Of a stretch of 64,000 nucleotides of DNA, positions 47,100 to 58,700 are shown piece after piece (the stretch's first letter is position 1; each line of letters opens with the position of its first letter). The notes under the pieces are model-generated. The model was not told where the DNA came from and did not search any database. It saw only the letters and a list, made by a program, of their open reading frames with translations. A program made the position numbers and the translations under genes. The stretch covers positions 224,333,325 to 224,397,324 of the forward strand of contig NC_057808.1 in assembly GCF_018294505.1 (NCBI RefSeq). The letters are read 5' to 3'. Origin of the DNA: Triticum aestivum (lineage: Eukaryota > Streptophyta > Magnoliopsida > Poales > Poaceae).

Positions 47100-48700
47100 G
47101 ATCTACAACATTGCATGGCAAACAAAATTGGATTCTACTCCGTATGATTTTGTAATATATGAGCACAGGAAATGCAGGTACTCCTCCAGCACACCACCAC
47201 ATGCGGTCCTATCAAGATAACAGTCGACTGAAAAAAATAGGCCAGTCGATTTTTTATGAACCGTCCGATCTATAAGGAACGAGCAGATGGCCTTCGTCTA
47301 CCTCCCGCCAGTCACTTTTGACGATCTTTCTCGAACCGCCAGCGACCACCAGCCCAGACCCCTACCTCCGCCGCCCCGCCCTCCCCTCGACCTCACACCA
47401 CCGCCTTGCTTGGCAGCACCCCCAGGCCATCCCTTTAATCCCGACCGACCTCCAGATCGGGCGCCAGCAGCTCTAGGCCCCACACGCCCCTAAGAGAAAC
47501 ACCGAGGCGCTGCTTCCCCGGCATAATAGGCGGACTAGCGCCTGTTATGCCGGGGAATGCTTCCGTTAATTGGGAATCAACTGACCAGGAATTGAAATCC
47601 AGGGGGCGATGGACCTCTAGCTAAGGTGAAATAGTATATGAGGATAAACCTTGTGCATCGCGAGTAACTAGGAACATCTAGTATCAAGAAGAAGCGGTCA
47701 ACTAGTGTCTTCTGTGGGACGAATACTGTGCAAGCAGACACGTAAGATTTGCACGAATAAGGGAAGAGGAGTACCATTTCCGGTTGCCAGTGTGGTCGCC
47801 TCCACATGTCGCGCCGATCTTCTTCTTTTTGCCGGGGTAACCGATGTTTTGGAGGATGGTGCAGGCTTGGATGAACCCATGGCCAAATTGTTGACTGTGT
47901 TGCCGTGGCCGTATGTCGGCGGAGGGGAAGCAGATCCGAGGCGACGAAGGACGGCGTAGCAGGAATAGCTCCGGTGCGGTGGACGGTGGCGAAGTTGGAG
48001 CGGCAGCAGTGAGGCGCAGGACGGCGTGGTTGAACTGGCTCGGGTACGGACGGCTTGGCCTCGGCTTCAACTACTAGCCTTGGAGGGTGTTTTGGTTGAG
48101 GTTGCGGTGGAGGACGACGTCGGGGTATCGGCTCCGGCGTGATGGAGGAGGGCGGCGGTTGATGGGTGGGATGGGGTGGCGGACGGAGACGCCAGGGTTC
48201 CGCTGCTGGTGGAGAGGTAGTTTTGGCACCCACGAAGTACGAATGGGGAATCGGACGGGAGGGGGGGCGGGGGGAGCTAAGGGAGAACCATGTTTCGGTC
48301 TGGGACGCGCTTCTTTTTGGCTTTTTTGAACAGATGGGACGCGCTTGTTTGAAATTTGGGGAAAGTACAAACTTTGCCCCCCTCTTAAATTTCGGGCCTA
48401 CTGCGGGTCAGGGGTAGGATGGTAATCCCAGGTGTCCCAAATAGTGGGCGGGAGCGATTTCAGCCGCGCGCATGTGTGCTTAGGCGGCCATTGTGTATGA
48501 ATGTTTTTCGGAGGCGGTTGCGTGGTGTCTAGATGAAGCTACAAACCTACCCCGTTTTAGACCTTTGGACGTCGGGCCGGTAGGTTTCACGGGTCAGAGT
48601 TAGAAAAGTAATTTCCTTCTACTACCAAACATTGGTCTCACGCGGTTTCGGGCGAGTAGAGGCTCTTTTGGCGCTTCGTTCGAAATTTTGAAACAGAAGC
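47100..48700 (-). other. 5' region of the CACTA 2 gene
   Basis: GC-rich blocks (47280-47500, 47780-48300) resemble 22230-24700 of CACTA 1, for example GGCGGAGGGGAAGCAGATC. Pro/Arg-rich ORFs on both strands are by-products of composition. Probably promoter and untranslated exons. Confidence 0.4.
47514..47557. repeat. 19-bp stem hairpin
   Basis: TTCCCCGGCATAATAGGCG and its complement (one mismatch) separated by GACTAG. A compact, strong stem-loop. Confidence 0.8.
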
Positions 48701-50837
48701 ATTCACGTTTAGAGTACTTTTGAACTTTGAGGATTGACCTAAATAGACAACGTTAAATTAGACCTTGTATGTTTGAAAACCTCATTAAATTATCCGCTTC
48801 TTTTTGAAATTTTGACACTTGAAAATCCTATAACTATGATTATTTTGGAATGGAGGAGCTAAATTTGAATCTATTTTATACATGACTATATATGCTATTA
48901 TGTACAAGATCAGAGCAAAGATTGGTGCCCCCATAATTTAGGTACGATTTACAAATGCCATGATATCGAATTCAAATAATTGAATGGACTTCATGTTGAA
49001 TTTGATTTTTTTAAACCACCTTAAGTTGAATTCAAATGTATACTAGTTCATAGCTAGCTATTTATAATGTTCATTGTGTAACTTTCGTATGTATAATGTG
49101 CTTTACACACACAACATGAACTATACTCACGTTTATATTCGATTGCTAAAGTGATGCATTGTCTGGAGTTCAAAATACTAACTATGTGGATCAGTTATGT
49201 CGAATAATAACACATGCTCAAATTCGATAGAATCTAGATATCTGATGGATCAATGTCCGTTCCTTACGCGAATTGCAAATATCATGATCCCATCCTAATA
49301 TTTGGATACAATTTATATCTTTAATCAATGTGTACATCAGTCTTTTACGTGTAGTTTCACTCTCCATCGGTGGTCTCTCACACATGCTCACACACTCTCT
49401 CCCGAGGTGTCTTTCTCGCATACATGCTCTCGATATAACCCTCCCTCCCTCTCGTAACCATTTACGACTGTTTTCACTAACCTTTATCACAAGCACTCTT
49501 CCTCTCACAAGCATACACACGCACAATCCCCATCGACCCTTTCTATATACATAGACCTGCCTACGTGTCTCCTGTACGCACATTATCTTTAGGTCTGTCT
49601 CTCACGCATTGTCTCACACCTCTCTTCCTAATCGACGAGTATGATTCTAGCAGAGCATTCTGTAGGATGCCCCTTAAAGTTAGGTTGGATGAATAGTAAT
49701 ATCAGAGATAAGGGGTTACCTTAGTCCGAGAACCCAGGGTTACAAATCCTAGCCGGCTTTGTCAGTGGACACAGAGTCCTTCACAATTCTGCTATCGTTG
49801 TCTTGTACGACAAGTCATCCATGGGTCTCCCTAAATGCGTCACGGGCCGACCAATGTGGCGCAGGAACCGAACCAAGGGCCTCACCTCGACCCACCGGAC
49901 CTCACGCGGTGACACACCCTCTGCCCCCAGGTCTCGTTATCTTCTCACACCCACACATACCAACACAGACACCACACAAAAAAATCTCCTCGTGCCTCTA
50001 TCCCCTCCCCCTTGCATATACACACTCAAGGGAATCTCTCGCCGTGACATCATATTAGTCTCTCTCTCTCTAGACCTCTCTCATTTCTCGTGCTATCTCT
50101 CCCACGCCCCCTCCCCCCGCCGGCCCCTCTATCCATGCCTCTCTCGAATACGTAATACACACACATACCTCTCTAGGCCCTGCCAAATACATCAACTACA
50201 CATTCACACATGTTACATCACGTACCCCATTGATCTAAAAAGCCCTCTCTTCACGTTTATTTCGCATACAACATTCCTTTTGAATAAAGTGTGGCCAAAA
50301 AATTATTTTAGAATTTCTACATATATACAACATTACAAAGTTATATGGAGGAGTATGAACGTTAATTTGTTGCATGGTGCCCACAATGATATTTATTCCG
50401 CACTGTGAATTTTTATATTTTTATACTATATATAAAGTTAGTCATAATAAAGAGAAACGAAGAGCATCTCTCTCCCCATCGCATACACCCCCTCTACGCC
50501 CCTTTCACGTACGCACACAAACTATCTCCAGGTCCTCTAAAATTAAGCCCCCAGCACATTCACGCATGTTTCATCTTTCTCTCGCGATATATACAGTGAC
50601 GATCATTGTATTTGGAGCGAAAGCACGATACGTACATTGGACTTCAGAATCCACTCATTACGGTCACCATTTACGTTTTGTGGTTATTATACAGTCACGG
50701 GCTCACCGTACAGCTCTGTATTTGCTCAAGACACGACTAGTTGACCAGTTAAACGCTCCACGTGGCACCTCTAGTGTTGCATCACATTATCTCACTACCA
50801 TTGGGCCCACCTGTCGGCTTGTATCTACTCTTCTACA
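48700..50837. other. CACTA 2 interior, no gene seen
   Basis: AT-rich stretch to 49300, then CT/CA-rich DNA (CTCACACACTCTCTC words, 49370-50600). ORFs at 49803-50979 follow this simple composition and have no domain. Confidence 0.5.
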
Positions 50838-51072
50838 CTCTTATAAAAACAGAGTTGGTGATGATGGTGTGCCTGCCATCCTGCAATATAGGCCGTCCGA
50901 TTTATATCTGACGGATAGGAAGGAAACTATGGCAATTTTGCAAAAAGGTACCCACACACCTCTCCACATTTGCAAATAAGGCCTTCCCTCGTTCATCCTT
51001 TTCTCTCACAAGATAAACTAGTCATACAAATGCATCTTGATGTTACGTGCAACGCACGGGCATCTTGCTAGT
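50838..51072. mobile_element. Half of a MULE-type MITE (right arm)
   Basis: Matches 57310-57543: CAGAGTTGGTGATGATGGTG through the terminal CGTGCAACGCACG-like segment to CATCTTGCTAG. The left arm is missing. Confidence 0.7.
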
Positions 51073-51189
51073 AAGAATGAAAACAAACGACAAAAAAATA
51101 TTGGACGGTGGTTCGAAGTCATGACCGCGGGCACAACGGACAAGGTGGCCTTGTATTGGTATGCTGAGCCGTCTGTTTTAACACACAGG

Positions 51190-51430
51190 AGCTGGTGTGG
51201 TGATTATACACACACGTACACATGCACACGAACTGCATGCACGCAACACTCACACGAACACATGCAGCCACGCACGCATGCAACACTCACACGTACACAC
51301 GCAGCCACGCACGCACGCAACACTCACACGCACACACGCACGCATGCATGCACACACCACACGACCAACACACACTCTCACGCTCAAGTGCTCAACCTAC
51401 ACGTGCATGCGCACACATCAGGCCCTGACA
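51190..51430. repeat. CA-rich minisatellite (37-bp period)
   Basis: GCAACACTCACACG at 51243, 51280 and 51317, separated by ACGCACGCA words. His/Thr-rich ORFs here are artefacts. Confidence 0.8.
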
Positions 51431-53815
51431 GACACATACACAACCAGGTGATTCCCGCGCACGGGTTGGAGTCTTGTCGCGCCTGCGTAAATTTGTGTTT
51501 ATCTGACCTTTTTCCTATGCAAAATGATAGGTGGGACCCACAAGGAACGTGGTCAATTTAACTAGTCAACATGGTGCCACGCAGACTATTTGGCCGGTCA
51601 ACAGAGTGCAATCCGATGCTGAACGGTGAGCAAGTGACCGTATAATCACCGCAAAACGTATATAGTGACCGTAATGAGCGTATTCTGAAGTTCGGTGACC
51701 GTATTATGCTTTCTCTCTGTAGGCCCTCCAAAACTACATCTCTACACGTTCTCGCATGTTACATCTAACAACTATGCAATACAACACTACTACTACACTC
51801 TAACACAATAAATCATATGTGTTTTTAGTTTTACTAGATATCATATTGTTACTTAATTATTCAGTTTGCATACATTAAAATTGCCTTTGAAATGTATGGC
51901 CAGTATCATCTACCGCGCGGGAAAAATCCCGCCCTTTCCTGTTTAATCGGGTTTGTATCGATGGATCGTGCGAAACAGCAAAACTATAGTACTAGTATAC
52001 AGTACAAGTGACAGTTCACTGGGCCGCCGTGTCGTGTACTCCTCCGTCGTAAGAGTGGAGCGCTCGCTTTCATAAATGTTCTAGTCCCTTTCGCCGACAT
52101 GTGGGACATCAAGCTACCGGGTCCACGTGCCATACCGAAATACAGTGCAGAGCAGCAGGGGTGAAGCACCCCAGTCATGGCGCCGGCGTAGTAATGAGCA
52201 ATGATGCGTCAAATCAGAAAGCTGCACCTTTCCCGCAGTTAAGTTGGAGGGACGAAGTAATAATAATGCTAGTAAAAAAATGAAGTTGGAGGGACGAAGC
52301 AACCATCATTTCACTCGTTGCTGAATCCGCTTCTCCCTCATCTTCTTGATTATTCCCATCTTCTTCAAGTTAACCACATGTTGCTTCTACCGTTGTTCTG
52401 CCTCATGTGGGACGCGGATCGGCTTGGTAAAGCACTGACACGTGGGACCGCATGTTAGCAAACCAGCATGCCAACATCCTCTAAAAACAAGAAACCTCCC
52501 CCGCCATCCGCGCGGCAAAATCACCTCCTTTTTACTAATCTTGATTCTATAATATTTTAGATCAATATAATTGAGATTTGTATAGATAGCACACAGGAGC
52601 AAAACCAAGTGGTACGGTTAAGGGCATCCACAATGTGTAGCCAAATGTGAAAATAGCCTTTGTCATTAATGGGAACCATTTGTGGATGGTGCTGCCAAAG
52701 CCAAAAAGATGGAACTGAAGCTCCCTGATTGATTGATTGAAGGGATAGAAAAATGCAACGTCTCTCCTCTTTCTCCCGTGCTTGGACACGTGTACAGTAT
52801 AGAGCACAGAGTGTACTCCCCTGTCCCTTCTATCACAAATCACAAAGCAGTGAGGCCTCAAATCAGAAAGCACGGACAAAGCAACCATCATTTCACTCTT
52901 CGCTGACTCCGCTTCTCCATCGTCTTCTTCAAGAAACCACCTCACCGCACTAAGCTGGACGGACGATGCTATTTTGTACCAGTAGTACTAGTACATTTAC
53001 GTGTCCTTTGGTTAAACGGACTTCTTGGATGCGAATAAGGCGGTTGTCTCGGCTTGCAGGCGACACTTGCGAACGACTTACCGTGGTCTCCCTCAATGGT
53101 GTTCTCCATCGAACGCACTTCGCCAAACCACAACGTTCGAGATATCGTCGACATCACCGCAATGGGGAAGGAAGGCAAATAGTTACTACCTCCATTTTTT
53201 GTACACCAGGCCAGTATATCAAAATTACAATTTGCAAAAGTCCACTAACACTAATCGAGGCAAAATTGATGGGGTTTGCCTCGTACTAGCAACCAAGGAC
53301 GTTAATATACCCTTGCATGCATGCGGAAGTGAGAAGGTTTGTTTGCATGGCGCTGCATTAATCAAGCGATGAGGAGTGAGATGGTTGTCTCTTTGGGCTT
53401 TGGAGAAAAATACGCATTAATTGACACGTCAAACGATGATTTGTATCGAACCGCACCCTCACACGGTTGCTCCTGCACGCCACGGTCGCACCGCACCCTC
53501 ACACAGTCGCTCCTGCACGCCGCAAACCCAACCAAGGGAATGCACCCTCACTGACACGTGCTACCGCTGACATATAATTTTCATTCATACATTATGTTTA
53601 TCCAACCGCATGTTGGGGTGGATTCGTACGGCCGGTGCGGTGGTCTGTTGGGGAAGAAGAAGAGGTGAGGAAGAAGGGTTAGGAGACGTAGGATATTCAT
53701 CCAACCGCCTGAAATGGTAGACTGACCCAAATGATGAAAGTCAGGCGACTTGCATAACAATATATGTTTTTACACAGCAAAAGATTCCTAAAAACAACAA
53801 CATAAAGAAAAATTA
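51431..53815. other. CACTA 2 interior with duplicated segment
   Basis: GAAGCAACCATCATTTCACT occurs at 52297 and, in near-identical form, near 52880, each followed by GCTTCTCC..TCTTCTT. This may be a duplicated captured gene end. The minus-strand ORF 52562-52945 (MRWFLEEDDGEAESAKSEMM) overlaps one copy and is unrecognised. GCTCCTGCACGCC repeats lie at 53460-53520. Confidence 0.4.
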
Positions 53816-54553
53816 TCACTGCTCGCGGAATGAGACGGCCTTGTCGTCTTTGGCTGCCAGCGTGAACCAGCCGTAGCTGCCGACGTGTGTCTCCGCATCG
53901 TGGTTGTCCTCGGCCTCCAGCTACTCGTTCACGCGGAGCGTGCGGGTGCTCTGCACGGACGAGAGCACCGCCCGATTCAAGTCGAGGACGTCCGGTTCCG
54001 ACTGTAGGAGGGCCTTGATGGCAGCGGCATCCATGCGCTCCGCGTCGACTTGAGCCTGCGCCGCCCGGTTCAAGTCCAGGACGTCCGGTTCCGCCTGCAG
54101 GAGGGCCTCGATGGCACCGGCATCCGCGCGCTCCGTGTCGAGTTGAGCCTCCACCGCCTGGTTCACGTCCACGACATCCGGTTCCGCCTGCAGGAGAGCC
54201 TCGATGGCAGCGGCATGCGTGCGCTCCGCGTCGAGTTGAGCCTCCACCGCCCGGTCCTCCTTTAGTATCGCCAGGTTGAACCGCTGGTCCGCCTGCACCA
54301 TGGGGGACCCGGACGCCGGCACAAAATCGGCGTCCATCGTCTCATAACCGTCGGGGGCCTTCTGCGCCGCGACCTCTGCCATGAACATTGGATCGGCTTC
54401 CTCCTCCTCGTAGCTTGGCTCCAGAGAACACGGGGATTGGCCCGCCGCAAAGCGAGCTTGGGAACGAAGGTTTGTGGCGCCGACCGCCGCCGCGATTTCT
54501 GCGCGGCGCTCCGGCGTCAGCATCTTGTAGTACGTGATCTTGTGGCGCACCAT
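53816..54553 (-). CDS. Repeat protein of unknown function (31-residue repeats)
   Basis: ORF from ATG 54553 (MVRHKITYYKMLTPERRAEI) to TAG 53921-53923, 210 residues. The frame stays open beyond that TAG for 34 more codons (ETHVGSYGWFTLAAKDDKAV) to TGA at 53816-53818, so the TAG is probably premature. The N-terminal third is basic then acidic (SYEEEEADPMFMAEVAAQKA). The rest has three tandem 31-residue repeats, each like AVEAQLDAERTHAAAIEALL followed by QAEPDVVDVNQ, plus a partial fourth; these are strongly helix-forming. The repeats are encoded by 93-bp DNA repeats at about 53960-54260. No family is recognised. It is embedded in CACTA 2 as cargo, GC-rich against AT-rich surroundings. Antisense ORFs are shadows. 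Confidence 0.55.
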
Positions 54554-54890
54554 GGCTTTCCGGCAAACTAGGGGACGCTTGATGCGGGCTAGGGGATCGA
54601 AAGGTGGGGGAATGGGCTGGAGAGGAGGTGTGGTTTTGGGGCAGTAGCTGGCGTAGGCCGAGCAGCGAAGGTTCTGGTGTGAATAGTGGTTCCGGCCGAG
54701 CAGCGAAGGTCAATCGGTTTTGACTGTACATCGCTCTTGTCGCGTTCCCGTTGCACCCCGGTACGCTGGACCCCCCATGTCGTTCACCGAATGGAACACG
54801 CTTCGTCTTGCATTTTCGCTCGCTTGTGGGACCGCAGTTGAGAGCAAACCGACGTCCCTCCCCCTCCCCCGTCCGCATCATTTATACTAC

Positions 54891-54933
54891 CACTCCCTCG
54901 ATTTTATGCGGAGTAAATAAAAACAGAGGGAGT
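54891..54933. mobile_element. Short Stowaway-type remnant
   Basis: CTCCCTCGATTTTATGCGGA...AGAGGGAG with TA at the right border. It matches the two ends of the larger element at 56846-57729 joined together, so it is probably an internal-deletion derivative. Confidence 0.55.
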
Positions 54934-55077
54934 ATACTACGGATGAGGATCCCCTGACGTGGCCGAACCCACTGAGTAACTGACATGCGGGGCCTAGCAA
55001 CCATGGGTCCGCCAGTAAGTGACCGACAGGGAGGGAAAGGCAGGGATCCTACGTCAGAGGATCCACTTCCACTACTA

Positions 55078-55849
55078 CTCCCTCCTTCCATCTACAGGGC
55101 CTAATGCGTTTTTTGAGGCTAACTTTGACCAAATGTTAGAGTAATAATATATGACATGCAACTTACACAAAGCATACGGTCAAATTCGTATGTGAAAGGA
55201 GCTTCCAATGATATAATTTTCACATTATACATCTCATGTACTATTAATCTTGTCAATAGTCAAAGGCGGTTTTGAAAAACGCATTAGAGCATGGTTAATA
55301 ATATAGCCAGCCGATGGCTATAAGGAACTGCCATGTCATCTATAGCCATCATCTATATGCACTCATACAATAGTGTGGGCTATAAGGTTGGCTATTTCCC
55401 GCAAAAAATAATATAAAAGGTTGGCTATTGTATTAGTACTTTTTCCCATCTCCTCTCTACTATCTCTTTCTTCATATTTATTGTATTTACCTAGGAATGC
55501 GTATATAGCTAGGCTCTTGCATGAGAGCTCACTCCCCTTACTTTTTCACATCTCTCTCCTTCACATCGGCAAAAGTGCCATGTAAGTTGGCTCTTAATGG
55601 CTATTAGGTTGGCTCTAAGCATTTAATATTTGCATGAGCAAGGTATATGATTGGAAGATAGTTGCATGCATACTTTTTTTCTTGATCTATGTGTTATAGC
55701 CGGGCTGTAGAATATAAGAGCCCGCTTCACTCTCTCTCCTCTCTTCTCACTCCTCCAAGTAGGATTTTAATGACATGACAAGTCTTATAGCCTGCTGACT
55801 AGGCCTTATTAAACTTGCTCTTAGGCCCTATATAAATGGAAGGAGGGAG
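55078..55849. mobile_element. Stowaway MITE interrupted by a Tourist MITE
   Basis: Outer ends CTCCCTCCTTCCATCTACAG and ...GGAAGGAGGGAG with TA target duplications at 55076-55077 and 55850-55851. The element breaks at 55286 and resumes at 55824 (GCATTA/TTAGGCCC). Confidence 0.88.
55287..55820. mobile_element. Tourist-like MITE (534 bp) inside the Stowaway
   Basis: Inverted ends GAGCATGGTTAATA and TATTAAACTTGCTC, with exact TTA target duplications at 55284-55286 and 55821-55823. PIF/Harbinger type by target site. Confidence 0.88.
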
Positions 55850-55851
55850 TA

Positions 55852-56845
55852 CTATGAGCACTGCATACTCTACTACAGATGTTGTCAGTACTCCACTAGT
55901 ACTATTGGACAGGGAGCTTAAAAAAGTTACTATTGGACTGGCTATACGTGGCCAAATCCTAGTAGGAAGAGCATGCGCGAGCACAAGCACATTCACGTGG
56001 TTGAAAACAAATTGGAAACCATCTCTGTTTGAATACAAATCTAGGAGTACGTACGAATCTAACAATATTGATTGGGCGTTGTTGAATGTTGATACTTTTT
56101 CTGTAAGTTTGATCAAAGTAGAGATACTTTGACTACACATAAAACTTATATGTAAACTAGAAAGGATCGGAGGGAGTATATTGTACGTTCAAAAGCGAAA
56201 CGAACATTGAATACCCTCTATATATGATTTGCGGATGCTATGATCACCGGTTCAAAATTTTGAATCCGCCTTAGGTATCACACATGCACCCACTCGTTTT
56301 CTCTCGATTTCATCTCGGGGTCCGGAGATCGATTGAAAGAGGACTAGGGTGGGTACAATACATTCGTTTCGCTTATGAACGTACAATATACTCCCTCTAA
56401 TCCCCACAGACCCCCCTCCCCCGCGGGTCATTTCTATCATTCTATCATAGAAACAGACCAAACCTTTATCTCCTTGCACGACACACAATTGATCTCTCAA
56501 ACATCAATCGATCTCGTCAAGATGTGTCGGGGCATGAACCGAATGGGATGTCAAAACTAAGATGGGAAGCGACACGTAGTGGAGGCAAAGTGAAACTTTA
56601 AACGAACCGTTTGTTTGTATGCATGTCGTACAAATTACAACATTGGAAATACAAGCGAATGATACTTGGCGGAATGTTCAAATGACACATGCGGGAGGAT
56701 GGACTCGACCGGAGGGCGACATGATCGATGGAGAAGAGGGTTGGAGAGGAATGAGAAATAAGCAACGCAGCATGATTATACTTGAACGGCTCAAATAAAC
56801 AAAGTTGTCTCGTTTTCCCTTCCGTCTTGGTCACGGAGTAAGATA
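55852..56845. repeat. Spacer with a foldback (56168-56400)
   Basis: GGAGGGAGTATATTGTACGT...AAGCGAAACGAA at about 56172-56210 is mirrored by TTCGTTTCGCTTATGAACGT...ATACTCCCTC at about 56363-56398, with a roughly 150-bp loop. Probably a Stowaway-derived foldback. The rest shows no gene. Confidence 0.6.
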
Positions 56846-56925
56846 CTCCCTCTATTTTTATTTACTCTGCATATTAGGTTTGACTGAAGTCAAACTTCAT
56901 AAAATTTGACCAAGTTTATAGAAAA

Positions 56926-57128
56926 CTAGCAAGATGCCCGTGCCTTGCACGAAACATCACGATCTTGTGGGAGAAAAGGATGAATGAGGGAAGGCCTTAT
57001 CTGCAAATGTGGAGAGGAGTGCGGGTAAATTGTCATAGTTTCCATCCTATCCGTTAGATATAGATCGGACGGCCTATATTGCAGGATGGCAGGCACACCA
57101 TCATCACCAACTCTGCTTTTTATGTACA
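56926..57128. mobile_element. MULE-type MITE, left half
   Basis: Starts CTAGCAAGATGCCCGTGCCT and runs to the middle of the element; directly followed by a second, complete copy. Confidence 0.7.
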
Positions 57129-57543
57129 CTAGCAAGATGCCCGTGCGTTGCACGGAACATCAAGATGCATTTGTATGAGTAGTTTATCTTGTGGGAGAAA
57201 AGGATGAATGAGGGAAGGCCTTATTTGCAAATGTGGAGAGGGGTGTGGGTATCTTTTTGCAAAATTGCCATAGTTTCCTTCCTATCCGTCAGATATAAAT
57301 CGGACGGACTCTTATAAAAAACAGAGTTGGTGATGATGGTGTGCCTGCCATCCTGCAATATAGGCCGTCCAATTTATATCTCATAGATAGGAAGGAAACT
57401 ATGGCAATTTTGCAAAAAGGTACCCACACACCTCTCCACAATTGCAAATAAGGCCTTCCCTCGTTCATCCTTTTGTCTCACAAGATAAACTAGTCATACA
57501 AATGCATCTTGATGTTACGTGCAACGCACGTGCATCTTGCTAG
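57129..57543. mobile_element. MULE-type MITE, complete (415 bp)
   Basis: Long inverted arms from CTAGCAAGATGCCCGTGCGT to ACGCACGTGCATCTTGCTAG, with a short unpaired centre near 57310-57345. No exact 9-bp duplication is visible. Confidence 0.8.
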
Positions 57544-57731
57544 TAAGAGTAGAAATATGAACATTTACAATAGCAAATATATATGATGTGGAAGTATATT
57601 CAATAATGAATATAATGGTATTGATTTGTTATTGTATATGTTATTATTTCTGTCTATGAACTTTGTCAAAGTTTACAAAGTTTGACTTTGAGCAAAGCTA
57701 AAATGCGGAGTAAATAAAAACAGAGGGAGTA

Positions 57732-58700
57732 CGGAGGGACTAGTATAGTTACTACTGCCGGAACATGGTAAGTTGGACCCCTAAATGCGGGCACGGACCG
57801 GGCACACCTCAATTAGTCTTTCAAACAGTCGGACACCTACATTTAGCACACCATCCAGCTACATAATCAAGTGTTACGCTTCACTAGTTGAAAAGGAAAA
57901 GGGTGGCACCGTACCCAAAACCACCACACTTGGGGCTAGGGTAACAACTTGGTACTGTACCACATTTGAACCAGGGCACAAAAACCACCTATTCTGCGCC
58001 TAATGCGCAACACAGACCACTGAAGCTCGAATATGGCCGGGAAAACAGGGAAACCGACATGTGGGCGCACCTGTCGGGACGACCTGGCGCAGACTAGTCC
58101 AATGGAGGAGCTGGCCCATGATCTCCTCGCCACCGGCAACCGTTCATGTGGATCGTGGGGGCCAGCAACGTGGCGCAGCTCTAGCACCGGCTCTGGACAG
58201 GGCGACCGCGGTGAGCGACACGCTCATCATCGCTGGACACGGTCGGTTTCAGTGTGCCGAGGGTGGCGTTAGCGCTGTGGCACGACCAGCAGATCAACAC
58301 CCGGCTCGTCTAGCACATGACCAACCCAGTTTGTTTTTTTCCTTTCTGAAAATGCCTAGCCCAGCTATTTTGTTTTTTGCAGAATAACCAACGTAGGCCT
58401 ACTTGTTTTTCTACGCCCTGCTGGGCCGAAAATCTTTCAAGACGAGGAGGGATGTATTTTGCCCAGAAAATGGTCTATAAGTAATAAGAAATGGGCTATA
58501 AGTAATATTAAATGGGCTGTAAAATGAAAAAATACAGCAAACATGCAATTAGTTCCATAATACTTTTTTCTTTCGGATTTTGATATTTTAAATTTCATTG
58601 TTTTTGTGCGGGTAAAATTTCATTGGATTTAGATTAAGGTATGTTTAGTTTTTAAATTAATTTGAATCTGGCTAGAAATTTCGGGCTATATGCTGTTTGG
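57732..58700. other. CACTA 2 interior, no gene seen
   Basis: 57950-58310 is GC-rich with overlapping short ORFs that are not recognised; 58380-58700 is AT-rich with GGGCTATAAGTAAT words. No feature can be supported. Confidence 0.45.

Larger units (their letters stand above)
56846..57729. mobile_element. Stowaway MITE carrying two MULE-type MITEs
   Basis: Ends CTCCCTCTATTTTTATTTAC and ...AAATAAAAACAGAGGGAG with TA target duplications at 56844-56845 and 57730-57731. The interior is interrupted between about 56925 and 57544. Confidence 0.85.

Noticed and set aside
47577..48233. 218-aa Pro/His-rich minus-strand ORF
   Set aside because: GC-rich leader region with several overlapping frames on both strands; similar DNA in CACTA 1 does not preserve the frame.
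49803..50979. Two 201-aa plus-strand ORFs
   Set aside because: CT/CA-rich simple-sequence composition, no domain, and the frame is not supported by any conserved pattern.
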